A stretch of 64,000 bases of DNA from Ensifer adhaerens. GTDB taxonomy: Bacteria > Pseudomonadota > Alphaproteobacteria > Rhizobiales > Rhizobiaceae. A program made the position numbers and the translations under genes. The stretch spans positions 310,001-374,000 of the forward strand of contig NZ_JABEKT010000001.1 of the NCBI RefSeq assembly GCF_013283195.1, given 5' to 3'. The notes beneath the pieces are model-generated. The model was not told the DNA's origin. It ran no database searches and worked only from the letters and a program-made list of their open reading frames with translations. Below are positions 55,111-64,000 of the stretch, one piece after another (position 1 is the stretch's first letter; each line of letters opens with the position of its first letter).

Positions 55111-56523
55111 TTATTTGCGGCGAATCACTGCGGCGTAGAACCCGTCGAGTCCACCGGCGAAAGGCGGATCGAGCGGGAACATCGACGGGGTCGTGCGCAC
55201 TTCACCCAGCGGGGTGATCGCATCTTCCAGCCCCGGCCAATCCTTGGCCAGAACCGGAACACGTTCATAGTCAGCGCCAGCCTCTACCACCCGGGCAACC
55301 ACTTCCTCGCCTTCACGCGGGTCAAGCGAACAATTGGAGAAGACGACGATACCACCAGGTTTGACCACCGTCAGCGCGTGGCGCAGCAAACGCTCCTGCA
55401 GCAGCGCGAGCTTCTCGATGTCCTCTGGCCCCTTGGTCCAAAGCACGTCCGGGTGGCGGCGGGTCGTCCCGGTCGAAGAACAGGGCGCATCGAGCAAGGC
55501 GGCATCGAAGAGGTCCTCAGGCCGAAAATCGGCCATGTTGGTTTCCTTCATCTCTGCCTGAAGGCCCAGACGCTCGAGATTGCCCTTCAAACGGCGCAAG
55601 CGGCTTGCGGACTGATCGAGCGCCGTGACGTCTGCGCCGGCGAGGATGAGCTGCGCCGTCTTGCCACCGGGGGCAGCGCAGAGATCGACAACGGTCTTTC
55701 CGGCAAGCAGTCCGAACAGGCGAGCCGGGATCGATGCGGCCGCATCCTGAACCCACCATTCGCCATCAGAGAATCCGGCTAAGGAAGGGATGGTGCCGGA
55801 GAATTCGGCAAGGCGGACAGACCCTGTCGGCAAGACCGTGCCGCCGAGCCGTTCAGCCCAACCATTGGCGTCCGACTTGACCGTCAGATCTATCGCCGCC
55901 GGCGTCAGCTGCGCTTCGGCGATGAGGTCGGCCTGTTCGCGCCCATAACGCTGGACTAGCCTGTCGAAGAACCAATCCGGCATTGCCGGAAGGGTGCGCA
56001 GGCTTTCGAGGATCGCGTCTTTTTCGCGCGACAAGCGGCGAAGGACGGCATTCACCAGATTGGCAAACCGGCGGTTACGCGGATCGGCCTGTGCCTGCTC
56101 GACGGCAAGGTCGACGGCGGAATGGTCGGGAACGTCGAGGTAGAGGATCTGCGCGGCGGCCACGGCCAGAACATGGTCGAGGGCGCGCGCGCCCTCGGGA
56201 AGTGGGGTCTGCAGCATCGAACCGATCGCCGCCTGGATGCGCGGCAGGTGGCGCAGGGCCGAATTGAGAATGGCGCGCACCAGCGCCCGATCGGCTTCGT
56301 TCAACTCGCGATAGGCGGGATTGCCATGTTCATGATCGAGCATGCCATCGAGCGACGTCTTGCGATCAACAACCGCGCCGAGGATCTTGGCCGCCGCCTG
56401 ACGCGTGCGCAGACCGGGCTTTTCTGGGCCGCGTTCCTGTTGTGCAGGCCTTTTCGACCTGACCGGCTGCTTGTGCGAGCGGTTTTGTTTCGGACGTGAA
56501 TCGTTGTTGTTTTCGGCAGACAT
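55111..56523 (-). CDS. rsmB: 16S rRNA (cytosine-967-C5) methyltransferase
   Basis: A 470-residue RsmB-type enzyme. A basic N-terminal tail is followed by a NusB-like RNA-binding domain (about 38-165), then the SAM-dependent methyltransferase domain with DLCAAPGGKT (280-289), the catalytic Cys348 in DAPCSSTG and the second cysteine Cys398 in SNCSLDPREGE. Its ATG overlaps the htpX stop (ATGA), so translation is coupled to htpX. The basic tail of about 35 residues is longer than in E. coli. Confidence 0.94.
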   Translation of the reverse strand: MSAENNNDSRPKQNRSHKQPVRSKRPAQQERGPEKPGLRTRQAAAKILGAVVDRKTSLDGMLDHEHGNPAYRELNEADRALVRAILNSALRHLPRIQAAIGSMLQTPLPEGARALDHVLAVAAAQILYLDVPDHSAVDLAVEQAQADPRNRRFANLVNAVLRRLSREKDAILESLRTLPAMPDWFFDRLVQRYGREQADLIAEAQLTPAAIDLTVKSDANGWAERLGGTVLPTGSVRLAEFSGTIPSLAGFSDGEWWVQDAAASIPARLFGLLAGKTVVDLCAAPGGKTAQLILAGADVTALDQSASRLRRLKGNLERLGLQAEMKETNMADFRPEDLFDAALLDAPCSSTGTTRRHPDVLWTKGPEDIEKLALLQERLLRHALTVVKPGGIVVFSNCSLDPREGEEVVARVVEAGADYERVPVLAKDWPGLEDAITPLGEVRTTPSMFPLDPPFAGGLDGFYAAVIRRK

Positions 56524-57485
56524 CAGGACCAGGGACCTTTCGGCGGTTCGGAACCACCGCGACCCCAACCGGTAGAGGGAACAGAGCGCGATTTGCGCAC
56601 CGGATTATCAGCCCGAACCGGCGGCGTCGACCCCATCGACATCTCCTGCGCCATCTGTTGCAGGGCGGCGATCCGGTTTTCAGTGTTCGGATGGGTGGAA
56701 AACAGGTTGTCCATGCGCTCGCCGGAGAGCGGATTGATGATGAACATATGCGCGGTCGCCGGATTGCGTTCGGCATCGTCATTGTGAATCCGGTGTGCGG
56801 CACCGGCGATTTTCTGCAAAGCCGAAGCCAGAGCCAATGGCTTGCCGCAGATTTCGGCACCACGGCGATCGGCGGAATATTCGCGTGTGCGGCTGATCGC
56901 CATCTGCACCAGCATCGCCGCAATCGGCGCGACGATCATCGCGATCAGGACACCGACAAAGCCCAGCGGATTGTTGTTGTTTTCGCGATTGCCGCTAAAC
57001 AGGAAGGCGAAATTGCCGAGCATCGAGATCGCGCCGGCAAGTGTCGCCGTCAACGTCATCGTCAGGGTGTCGCGGTTCTGGACGTGCGCCAGTTCATGCG
57101 CCATGACACCTGCAACCTCGTCATAGTTAAGGGCCTGAAGCAGGCCGGTGGAGGCGGCGACAGCGGCATTCTCGGGGTTGCGTCCGGTCGCAAAGGCGTT
57201 CGGCTGCGGGCTGTCGATCACATAGACCCGCGGCATCGGCAGGCCGGCATTGGCGGCAAGATCGCGCACGATGCCGTAATATTCCGGCGCGCTGCGTTCA
57301 TCGACTTCCTGCGCACGATACATGCGCAGAACCATGCGGTCGGAATTCCAGTAGGAGAAAAAATTCATGCCCGCCGCCATGACGAAGGCAATCATCATGC
57401 CGCCACGTCCACCGATGGCAAAGCCGACCGCCATGAACAGGGCGGTCATCACTGCGAGCAGCATGGCGGTGCGAACGAGGTTCAT
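56523..57485 (-). CDS. htpX: Membrane zinc protease HtpX (M48)
   Basis: A 320-residue inner-membrane metalloprotease that clears damaged membrane proteins. Two N-terminal membrane helices (about 7-24 and 29-45) precede the zinc motif HELAH (130-134) in [14 protein letters not shown]; a second hydrophobic pair lies at about 140-190, and [17 protein letters not shown] is the C-terminal signature. It is cotranscribed with rsmB. Its promoter is divergent from the DUF1674 gene. Confidence 0.95.
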   Translation of the reverse strand: MNLVRTAMLLAVMTALFMAVGFAIGGRGGMMIAFVMAAGMNFFSYWNSDRMVLRMYRAQEVDERSAPEYYGIVRDLAANAGLPMPRVYVIDSPQPNAFATGRNPENAAVAASTGLLQALNYDEVAGVMAHELAHVQNRDTLTMTLTATLAGAISMLGNFAFLFSGNRENNNNPLGFVGVLIAMIVAPIAAMLVQMAISRTREYSADRRGAEICGKPLALASALQKIAGAAHRIHNDDAERNPATAHMFIINPLSGERMDNLFSTHPNTENRIAALQQMAQEMSMGSTPPVRADNPVRKSRSVPSTGWGRGGSEPPKGPWS

Positions 57486-57609
57486 GATGGGCTCCGGGTC
57501 GTCTACGTTTCACGTGAATCAGGGTTTCCGTTGCGGCAACGGCGCCTTATATGATGGGTGCAAATGCCCCGTTCTTCAATACAGATGCACGAATCCGGAT
57601 ACTGGCGAG

Positions 57610-57810
57610 ATGCAGAACGACAACGACAATGCCCCCGACCACCCGAAAAGACCGCTACCGGCCGCTGCCCTGCGCGCGCTGAAAGAAGCCGAGGAACGGC
57701 GGCAGGCAGAAGCGGAGAAGGTGCTGCCAAAGGAGATCGGCGGCCGCGGCGGCGCCGACCCGGCACGCTTCGGCGACTGGGAAATCAAGGGCCGGGCGAT
57801 CGATTTCTGA
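57610..57810 (+). CDS. DUF1674 protein (SDHAF4-like succinate dehydrogenase assembly factor)
   Basis: A 66-residue protein whose C-terminal half (KEIGGRGGADPARFGDWEIK) is the DUF1674 signature. The family includes mitochondrial SDHAF4, which helps assemble flavinylated SdhA. The N-terminus is charged and disordered. The ATG at 57610 has only a weak GGCGAG before it; the longer open frame upstream overlaps htpX antisense and lacks family similarity. Divergent from htpX. Confidence 0.85.
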   Translation: MQNDNDNAPDHPKRPLPAAALRALKEAEERRQAEAEKVLPKEIGGRGGADPARFGDWEIKGRAIDF

Positions 57811-57993
57811 GAGATCTCACCGTTTGAGCTTGTGGAACAGTTTCCTTCTTCCGCTTGCAAGCAGCCAAGGCCTGCCGCAAGCGACGCCTGATTTCGTTCG
57901 ACACTTTTAATTGGAATCCGGCTCATAAAGTCGAGACGGTGATTTGATCTCCGTCCGCGTTCAAGGCCGCGGTCAGAAGAGAGCATGAATCAA

Positions 57994-58019
57994 AAAGGGC
58001 GGCCGATGCCGCCCTTTTC
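57994..58019 (-). terminator. Terminator of acs
   Basis: Eleven-base arms (AAAAGGGCGGC, 57994-58004, with 58009-58019) around a CGAT loop give a strong hairpin with U-tracts on both sides, 16 bp after the acs stop. The rest of the 224-bp gap after the DUF1674 gene shows nothing else. Confidence 0.85.
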
Positions 58020-58034
58020 ACTATCTGTCGCTTG

Positions 58035-59984
<1,950 letters not shown>

Positions 59985-60210
59985 TCTTTCCTCCCTGCGC
60001 ATTCCTGTCTGGGGTTCTCACTCCCGGAGACCCCGCCTCGGCGACGATACATAGCAGGTCAAAGCCAAGCCGCAATTAGACAAAAGGACATTTGGAACTG
60101 GAGAATTGCAATTTTGAGACAACGACGCTATAGAGGCGCTCAATTCCCGGAAATCAGTGGTAGACTCCACGGCCCGCGACACCGGCGCGGCGGACAAAAG
60201 GACTATATCC

Positions 60211-60912
60211 ATGGCTCAGCAACTGCTTATGCCCAAGGCAACAGCCGTCTGGCTCGTTGACAATACCGCACTGTCGTTCGAACAGATTGCCACGTTTTGC
60301 AAGCTGCATCCGCTCGAAGTGAAGGCGATTGCCGACGGTGAATCGGCGCAGGGCATCAAGGGTCTAGATCCAATCGCAACCGGCCAGCTTTCGCGCGACG
60401 AGATCGCCCGCGCCGAGGGAAATCCGAACCACAAGCTGAAGCTGTCCGAGCCGAAAGTTCGCGTTCCCGATAGCAAGCGCAAGGGCCCGCGCTACACGCC
60501 GGTCTCCAAGCGCCAGGATCGCCCGAACGCCATTCTCTGGCTGGTTCGCAACCATCCCGAGCTGAAGGACGCGCAGATTTCCCGCCTCGTCGGCACCACC
60601 AAGTCGACGATCGAGCAGATCCGCGAACGCACCCACTGGAACTCGACGAACCTGACGCCGATGGATCCGGTCACGCTGGGCCTGTGCTCGCAGATCGATC
60701 TCGACCTCGAGGTCGAACGCGCCGCCAAGGGCCGCCCGCTGCCGACAGCCGCCGAACTCGGCGCGACGCTGGAAGCCGCCCAGGAAACCGAAAAGCTCAA
60801 CTTCAGCTACGAGCGCGAAGAAGAGAAGGAAATCGATGCCGATGCCGTCTTCGCCAAGCTCAAGTCGCTGAAGTCGGATCGCAAGGACGAGGACGAAGAC
60901 GATCAGTACTGA
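60211..60912 (+). CDS. trcR: DUF1013 cell-cycle transcriptional regulator TrcR
   Basis: A 233-residue alphaproteobacterial protein of the DUF1013 family, characterised in Caulobacter as TrcR, a cell-cycle transcription factor. Two helix-turn-helix-like regions are visible, at about 15-45 (SFEQIATFCKLHPLEVKAI) and 110-145 (LKDAQISRLVGTTKSTIEQI). The C-terminus is acidic (DRKDEDEDDQY). The ATG at 60211 has AAAAGGAC upstream; an in-frame codon at 60157 is less likely. A GACTC (GANTC) methylation site lies 44 bp upstream. A very strong terminator follows. Confidence 0.9.
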   Translation: MAQQLLMPKATAVWLVDNTALSFEQIATFCKLHPLEVKAIADGESAQGIKGLDPIATGQLSRDEIARAEGNPNHKLKLSEPKVRVPDSKRKGPRYTPVSKRQDRPNAILWLVRNHPELKDAQISRLVGTTKSTIEQIRERTHWNSTNLTPMDPVTLGLCSQIDLDLEVERAAKGRPLPTAAELGATLEAAQETEKLNFSYEREEEKEIDADAVFAKLKSLKSDRKDEDEDDQY

Positions 60913-60935
60913 TCGCCTCCTGTCATGACCTGACG

Positions 60936-60968
60936 AAAAGCCCGGATCGCTCGATCCGGGCTTTTTTT
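60936..60968 (+). terminator. Terminator of trcR
   Basis: Fourteen-base arms (AAAAGCCCGGATCG, 60936-60949, with 60952-60965) form an almost continuous palindrome followed by seven or eight Ts (60962-60968). The converging ectC-like gene ends 5 bp later. Confidence 0.9.
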
Positions 60969-60972
60969 GTTT

Positions 60973-61359
60973 TCAGTAGGCTGAACCGGACTGATCCCTG
61001 AGATTATGGCGCTCGGTGCCCTTGAGCGGCGGGTTGAAGATGCTGACCAGGATCAGATCCTCGTCCTTTCCGCCCCGCAGAAAGTGCTTGTCGTGCTGGT
61101 CGAGCACGTAGATGTCGCCCTGTCGGATCGGAAAGACATTGCCCTGCATGTCCTCCACCTCGCCGTTCCCGGCGATGCAATAACAGGCTTCCAGATGGTT
61201 GCGATACTCCAGCAACGAGACGGTGTTGGCGCGAACGACGGTATGGCAGACCGTAAAGCCCATTCCATCCCTTTCGGTCAGCAACCGATGGCTGGTACCG
61301 CTTCCCCATTCAACGAAATGATCGGTGGCCTCGATATCCTGCAGACTGCGTACGAACAT
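60973..61359 (-). CDS. ectC: Ectoine synthase homologue (solitary EctC, cupin)
   Basis: A 128-residue single-domain cupin with end-to-end similarity to EctC, which cyclises N-gamma-acetyl-diaminobutyrate to ectoine. Glu57 in NHLEACYCI, Tyr84 in GDIYVLDQ and His92 in QHDKHF fall at the positions I recall as the iron ligands of Paenibacillus EctC. Arg25, Thr40, Tyr52 and His55 are also kept, but the tryptophan expected near residue 21 is replaced (GSGTSHR). No ectA, ectB or ask_ect is nearby; the neighbour is a divergent LysR gene. It may act on a related acylated diamino acid, or on imported ectoine intermediates. Confidence 0.85.
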   Translation of the reverse strand: MFVRSLQDIEATDHFVEWGSGTSHRLLTERDGMGFTVCHTVVRANTVSLLEYRNHLEACYCIAGNGEVEDMQGNVFPIRQGDIYVLDQHDKHFLRGGKDEDLILVSIFNPPLKGTERHNLRDQSGSAY

Positions 61360-61496
61360 ATGCTATGTCCTCCTATAAGAAATCTTTGCATCGCGGGCGT
61401 CGAAATGCGCATTCGCTATGCTTGATCCCTTATCTCGCTTGGTATTCTCGTCGACAAACGACGATTTCTCAGGCGATAGTTGAGGAGAATTTATAG
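61360..61496. promoter_or_regulatory. Divergent promoter, ectC-like / LysR gene
   Basis: A 137-bp gap between divergent genes, where a LysR regulator usually binds. The LysR gene has TTGAGGAGA as ribosome site (61480-61488). I can support no specific T-N11-A box with confidence. Confidence 0.4.
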
Positions 61497-62390
61497 ATGC
61501 TCCCGCCGCTTGGCATGCTTCGCGCATTCGAAGCCGCCGCCCGTCTCGCCAGCTTCTCGCGCGCCGCCGACGAGCTGCACGTCACGCACGCCGCAGTCAG
61601 CCATCAGATCCGGCTGCTTGAGGAATGGTTTGGCAGGCCGCTGTTTCGGCGGGAGAAACGCGGCGTCCGTCTCCTTCCTGAGGCCGAGCGGCTGGCGGAT
61701 GCCTTGACGTCGTGCTTTGCCCGGATCGCAACAGAAACGGACATGCTGCGGGCAAACGCCAAGTCGGCGATCACCGTCGCCTGCATCCCGTCGATCGCCA
61801 CGCGGTGGCTGATACCGGCGCTCAACGAATTTCTCCAACAGCACGCTGATATCGACGTGAAGGTGATCTATGCGATGGCCGAGCAACGACTTCGGGAAAC
61901 GGGCTGCGATGTCTTAATAACCCTTGGCGCCGACGGGTCGGACGGCGTGCAGAACGACCGCCTGTTTTCACGGGCGAACCGTCCGGTTGCCAGTCCGCGC
62001 TACATAGAGCGCAAGGGCGCGCTCGACACCGCAGACGCGATTGCAGCTGCCGACCTGCTCCACGATGAAACAGCGAACCGCTGGCGCGACTGGTTTGCCA
62101 AAACCGGCCAGGCCATGACCGGCCCGCCGCGCGGCCCCGTCTTTCAAGACTTCAACCTGCTGGCAACAGCCGTGATTGCCGGCCACGGCGTTGCGCTCTG
62201 TCCTGTCGAGGTCTTCCGCCGCGAGATCGACGGGGGTGATCTCATCGTCCTCTCGACGGTCGCGACGCTTGAAGACGAAAGCTATTTTCTCATCACCAGA
62301 AACGCGCGCGGAAAAGCGGTCGCCGCGTTCAGCGCGTGGTTCAGTTCCGTCGTTGCGCGATCGACCGCACCCGACAGCAACATGCGCTGA
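61497..62390 (+). CDS. LysR-family regulator, GcvA-like
   Basis: A 297-residue LysR-type regulator: a winged helix at residues 6-65 (MLRAFEAAARLASFSRAA, then LFRREKRGVRLLPEAERL) and a substrate-binding domain from about 90. Its GcvA-like character (PPLGMLRAFEAAARLASFSR) is common for regulators of amino-acid and beta-lactamase genes. It is divergent from the solitary ectC homologue and so its likely regulator. Convergent with prpE, 15 bp apart, with no visible terminator. Confidence 0.9.
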   Translation: MLPPLGMLRAFEAAARLASFSRAADELHVTHAAVSHQIRLLEEWFGRPLFRREKRGVRLLPEAERLADALTSCFARIATETDMLRANAKSAITVACIPSIATRWLIPALNEFLQQHADIDVKVIYAMAEQRLRETGCDVLITLGADGSDGVQNDRLFSRANRPVASPRYIERKGALDTADAIAAADLLHDETANRWRDWFAKTGQAMTGPPRGPVFQDFNLLATAVIAGHGVALCPVEVFRREIDGGDLIVLSTVATLEDESYFLITRNARGKAVAAFSAWFSSVVARSTAPDSNMR

Positions 62391-62405
62391 CGTTGCGAGA
62401 CGCAA

Positions 62406-64000
62406 TCAGATACCGATGCCCTTGGCATGAAGCACGGCGGCGATCTCGTCGAGAATCGCTGGGTCGTCGATCGTCGCCGGCATCTTCCATGGCTGGCGAT
62501 CGGCTATCTTCTGGATCGTCGCACGCAGGATCTTTCCGGATCGGGTCTTCGGCAGCCGCTTGACGCACATCGCCGTGCGGAACGCAGCGACCGGGCCGAT
62601 GCGGTCCCGCACGAGGCTGATGACCTCCCGCTCGATCTCGGACGTTTCCCGTGAAACATTCGAGTTGATGACGAGAAATCCGGCCGGGATCTGCCCCTTC
62701 AGTTCGTCGGCGATGCCGATGACCGCACACTCCGCGACATCCGGGTGGCTGGCGCACACTTCCTCCATGGCGCCCGTCGATAGCCTGTGGCCGGCAACAT
62801 TGATGATGTCGTCGGTACGCGCCATGATGAACACATAGCCGTCATCGTCGAGATAACCGGCATCGGCCGTCTTGTAGTAGCCGGGAAATTCGTCGAGATA
62901 GGCGGCGCGAAAGCGATGGTCGGCGTTCCACAGGGTCGGCAGGCATCCCGGAGGCAGGGGCAGCTTGACCACGACATTGCCCAATATTCCCGCGTCGACC
63001 GGGTGGCCGGCATCGTCGAGAATCTGGACATCGTAGCCGGGTAATGGAACGGCAGGAGAGCCATACTTTACCGGTAGAAGCCCGAGCCCGAGCGGATTGC
63101 CCGCGACCGGCCATCCCGTTTCCGTCTGCCACCAATGGTCGATGACCGGCACGCCCAGAGCCCTCTCGGCCCAGCGGATCGTATCGGGATCGGCGCGCTC
63201 GCCAGCAAGGAACAAAGCACGAAAGCCCGAGATATCATATTTCGACACCAACGCGGCGTCGGGATCTTCCTTGCGAATGGCACGCAACGCCGTCGGCGCC
63301 GTGAACATCACGGCCACGCCATGCTCCGCTATGATACGCCAGTATGTGCCCGGATCCGGCGTGCCGACGGGCTTGCCCTCGAACAGGATCGAGGTGTTGC
63401 CGTTGAGAAGCGGGCCATAGACGATGAACGAATGCCCGACGACCCAGCCGATGTCGGACGCGGCCCAGAACACCTCGCCGGGCTGAACGCCGAAAAAGTT
63501 CTGCATCGACCATTTCAATGCGACCATGTGGCCGCCATTGTCGCGCACCACACCCTTCGGCTGGCCGGTGGTGCCGGACGTATAGAGCACATAAAGCGGG
63601 TCGTTGGACGCAACCGGCGTGCAGCCAACTTCATCGCCAGCGTCCTTTGCCGCTGACAGGGCCGCGGCATAGTCGACATCGCGCACCGGCGTCATCTCCG
63701 CCTTGAGCATGTCACGCTGGTAGATCAGGCAATGCGCCGGCTTGTGCTCAGCGATTGTCACCGCCGCATCCAGCAGCGGTTTATAGGCAACCGTCCGGCC
63801 GGGCTCGATGCCGCAGCTCGCGGAAACGACGAGCTTGGCCCGGCAGTCATCGATGCGCACGGCAAGTTCATTGGCGGCAAAGCCGCCAAACACCACCGAG
63901 TGCACGGCGCCGATGCGCGCGGCAGCAAGCATCGCCACCGCTGCCTGCGGGATCATCGGCATGTAGATGATGATGCGGTCGCCCTTGTCGACGCCGAGCT
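62406..64000 (-). CDS. prpE: Propionyl-CoA synthetase, C-terminal part (5' end outside window)
   Basis: The visible 531 codons, open to the window edge, belong to an AMP-forming acyl-CoA synthetase. YTSGTTGQPKGVV is the ATP-loop, DHWWQTETGWP the A5 motif, and [11 protein letters not shown] the C-terminal lysine motif. The ending (WKMPATIDDPAILDEIAAVL) and the lack of the extra N-terminal segment fit PrpE rather than Acs. It activates propionate for the methylcitrate or methylmalonyl route. Substrate assignment is by family resemblance. Confidence 0.88.
   Translation of the reverse strand, partial: LGVDKGDRIIIYMPMIPQAAVAMLAAARIGAVHSVVFGGFAANELAVRIDDCRAKLVVSASCGIEPGRTVAYKPLLDAAVTIAEHKPAHCLIYQRDMLKAEMTPVRDVDYAAALSAAKDAGDEVGCTPVASNDPLYVLYTSGTTGQPKGVVRDNGGHMVALKWSMQNFFGVQPGEVFWAASDIGWVVGHSFIVYGPLLNGNTSILFEGKPVGTPDPGTYWRIIAEHGVAVMFTAPTALRAIRKEDPDAALVSKYDISGFRALFLAGERADPDTIRWAERALGVPVIDHWWQTETGWPVAGNPLGLGLLPVKYGSPAVPLPGYDVQILDDAGHPVDAGILGNVVVKLPLPPGCLPTLWNADHRFRAAYLDEFPGYYKTADAGYLDDDGYVFIMARTDDIINVAGHRLSTGAMEEVCASHPDVAECAVIGIADELKGQIPAGFLVINSNVSRETSEIEREVISLVRDRIGPVAAFRTAMCVKRLPKTRSGKILRATIQKIADRQPWKMPATIDDPAILDEIAAVLHAKGIGI

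Overview
The window reads as chromosomal DNA of a Rhizobiaceae alphaproteobacterium, most like Ensifer/Sinorhizobium. The reasons are high GC with strong codon bias, rhizobial palindromic intergenic repeats, an Irr-type iron box, a PhoB box, the TrcR (DUF1013) cell-cycle regulator, a 1.6-kb-residue NAD-glutamate dehydrogenase, and a gene order (aatB, GMC/ABC cluster, leuB, asd) that from memory resembles the Sinorhizobium meliloti chromosome. That synteny is recollection, not a search result. I see no prophage, insertion sequence, CRISPR array, rRNA or tRNA.

Left part (1-24.9 kb) is catabolic. It starts with a probable amino-acid degradation set (FAD-linked oxidase, ALDH7 aldehyde dehydrogenase, AatB aminotransferase), then a XRE-cupin regulator divergent from an omega-amino-acid aminotransferase. 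Two adjacent LacI-controlled systems follow. One is an ABC sugar importer with a GMC and an SDR dehydrogenase; its LacI gene is divergent and two TTTAAAACGTT-type sites lie between. The other has its LacI gene heading an operon with a Gfo/Idh dehydrogenase, CoA-transferase, enoyl-CoA hydratase and aldehyde dehydrogenase, divergent from a DUF993 gene. A second GMC/Dabb/glycerate-kinase operon 14 kb away carries the same operator. These three promoters look like one regulon for an undescribed oxidation pathway.

Middle part (24.9-44.6 kb): a CirA-like TonB receptor faces a LysR-HTH/TrpD2 fusion across an Irr box. Then come an M3 peptidase, a LysE exporter, leuB, a PAP2 phosphatase, an MHS transporter with a large periplasmic insertion, a three-gene ABC/FtsX/thiol-protein locus with a His-rich loop, alkaline phosphatase with a Pho box, asd preceded by a Thr/Lys-rich small ORF, a lytic transglycosylase, carbonic anhydrase and pdxY.

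Right part (44.9-64 kb) is mostly housekeeping: NAD-glutamate dehydrogenase, a UMF1-type transporter, purH with a heparinase-like gene, rsmB-htpX and a divergent DUF1674 gene, acs, trcR, a solitary ectoine-synthase homologue facing a LysR regulator, and the 3' part of prpE. Most promising for follow-up are the shared LacI operator regulon, the asd leader ORF, the HTH-TrpD2 fusion next to an Irr box, and the orphan EctC.
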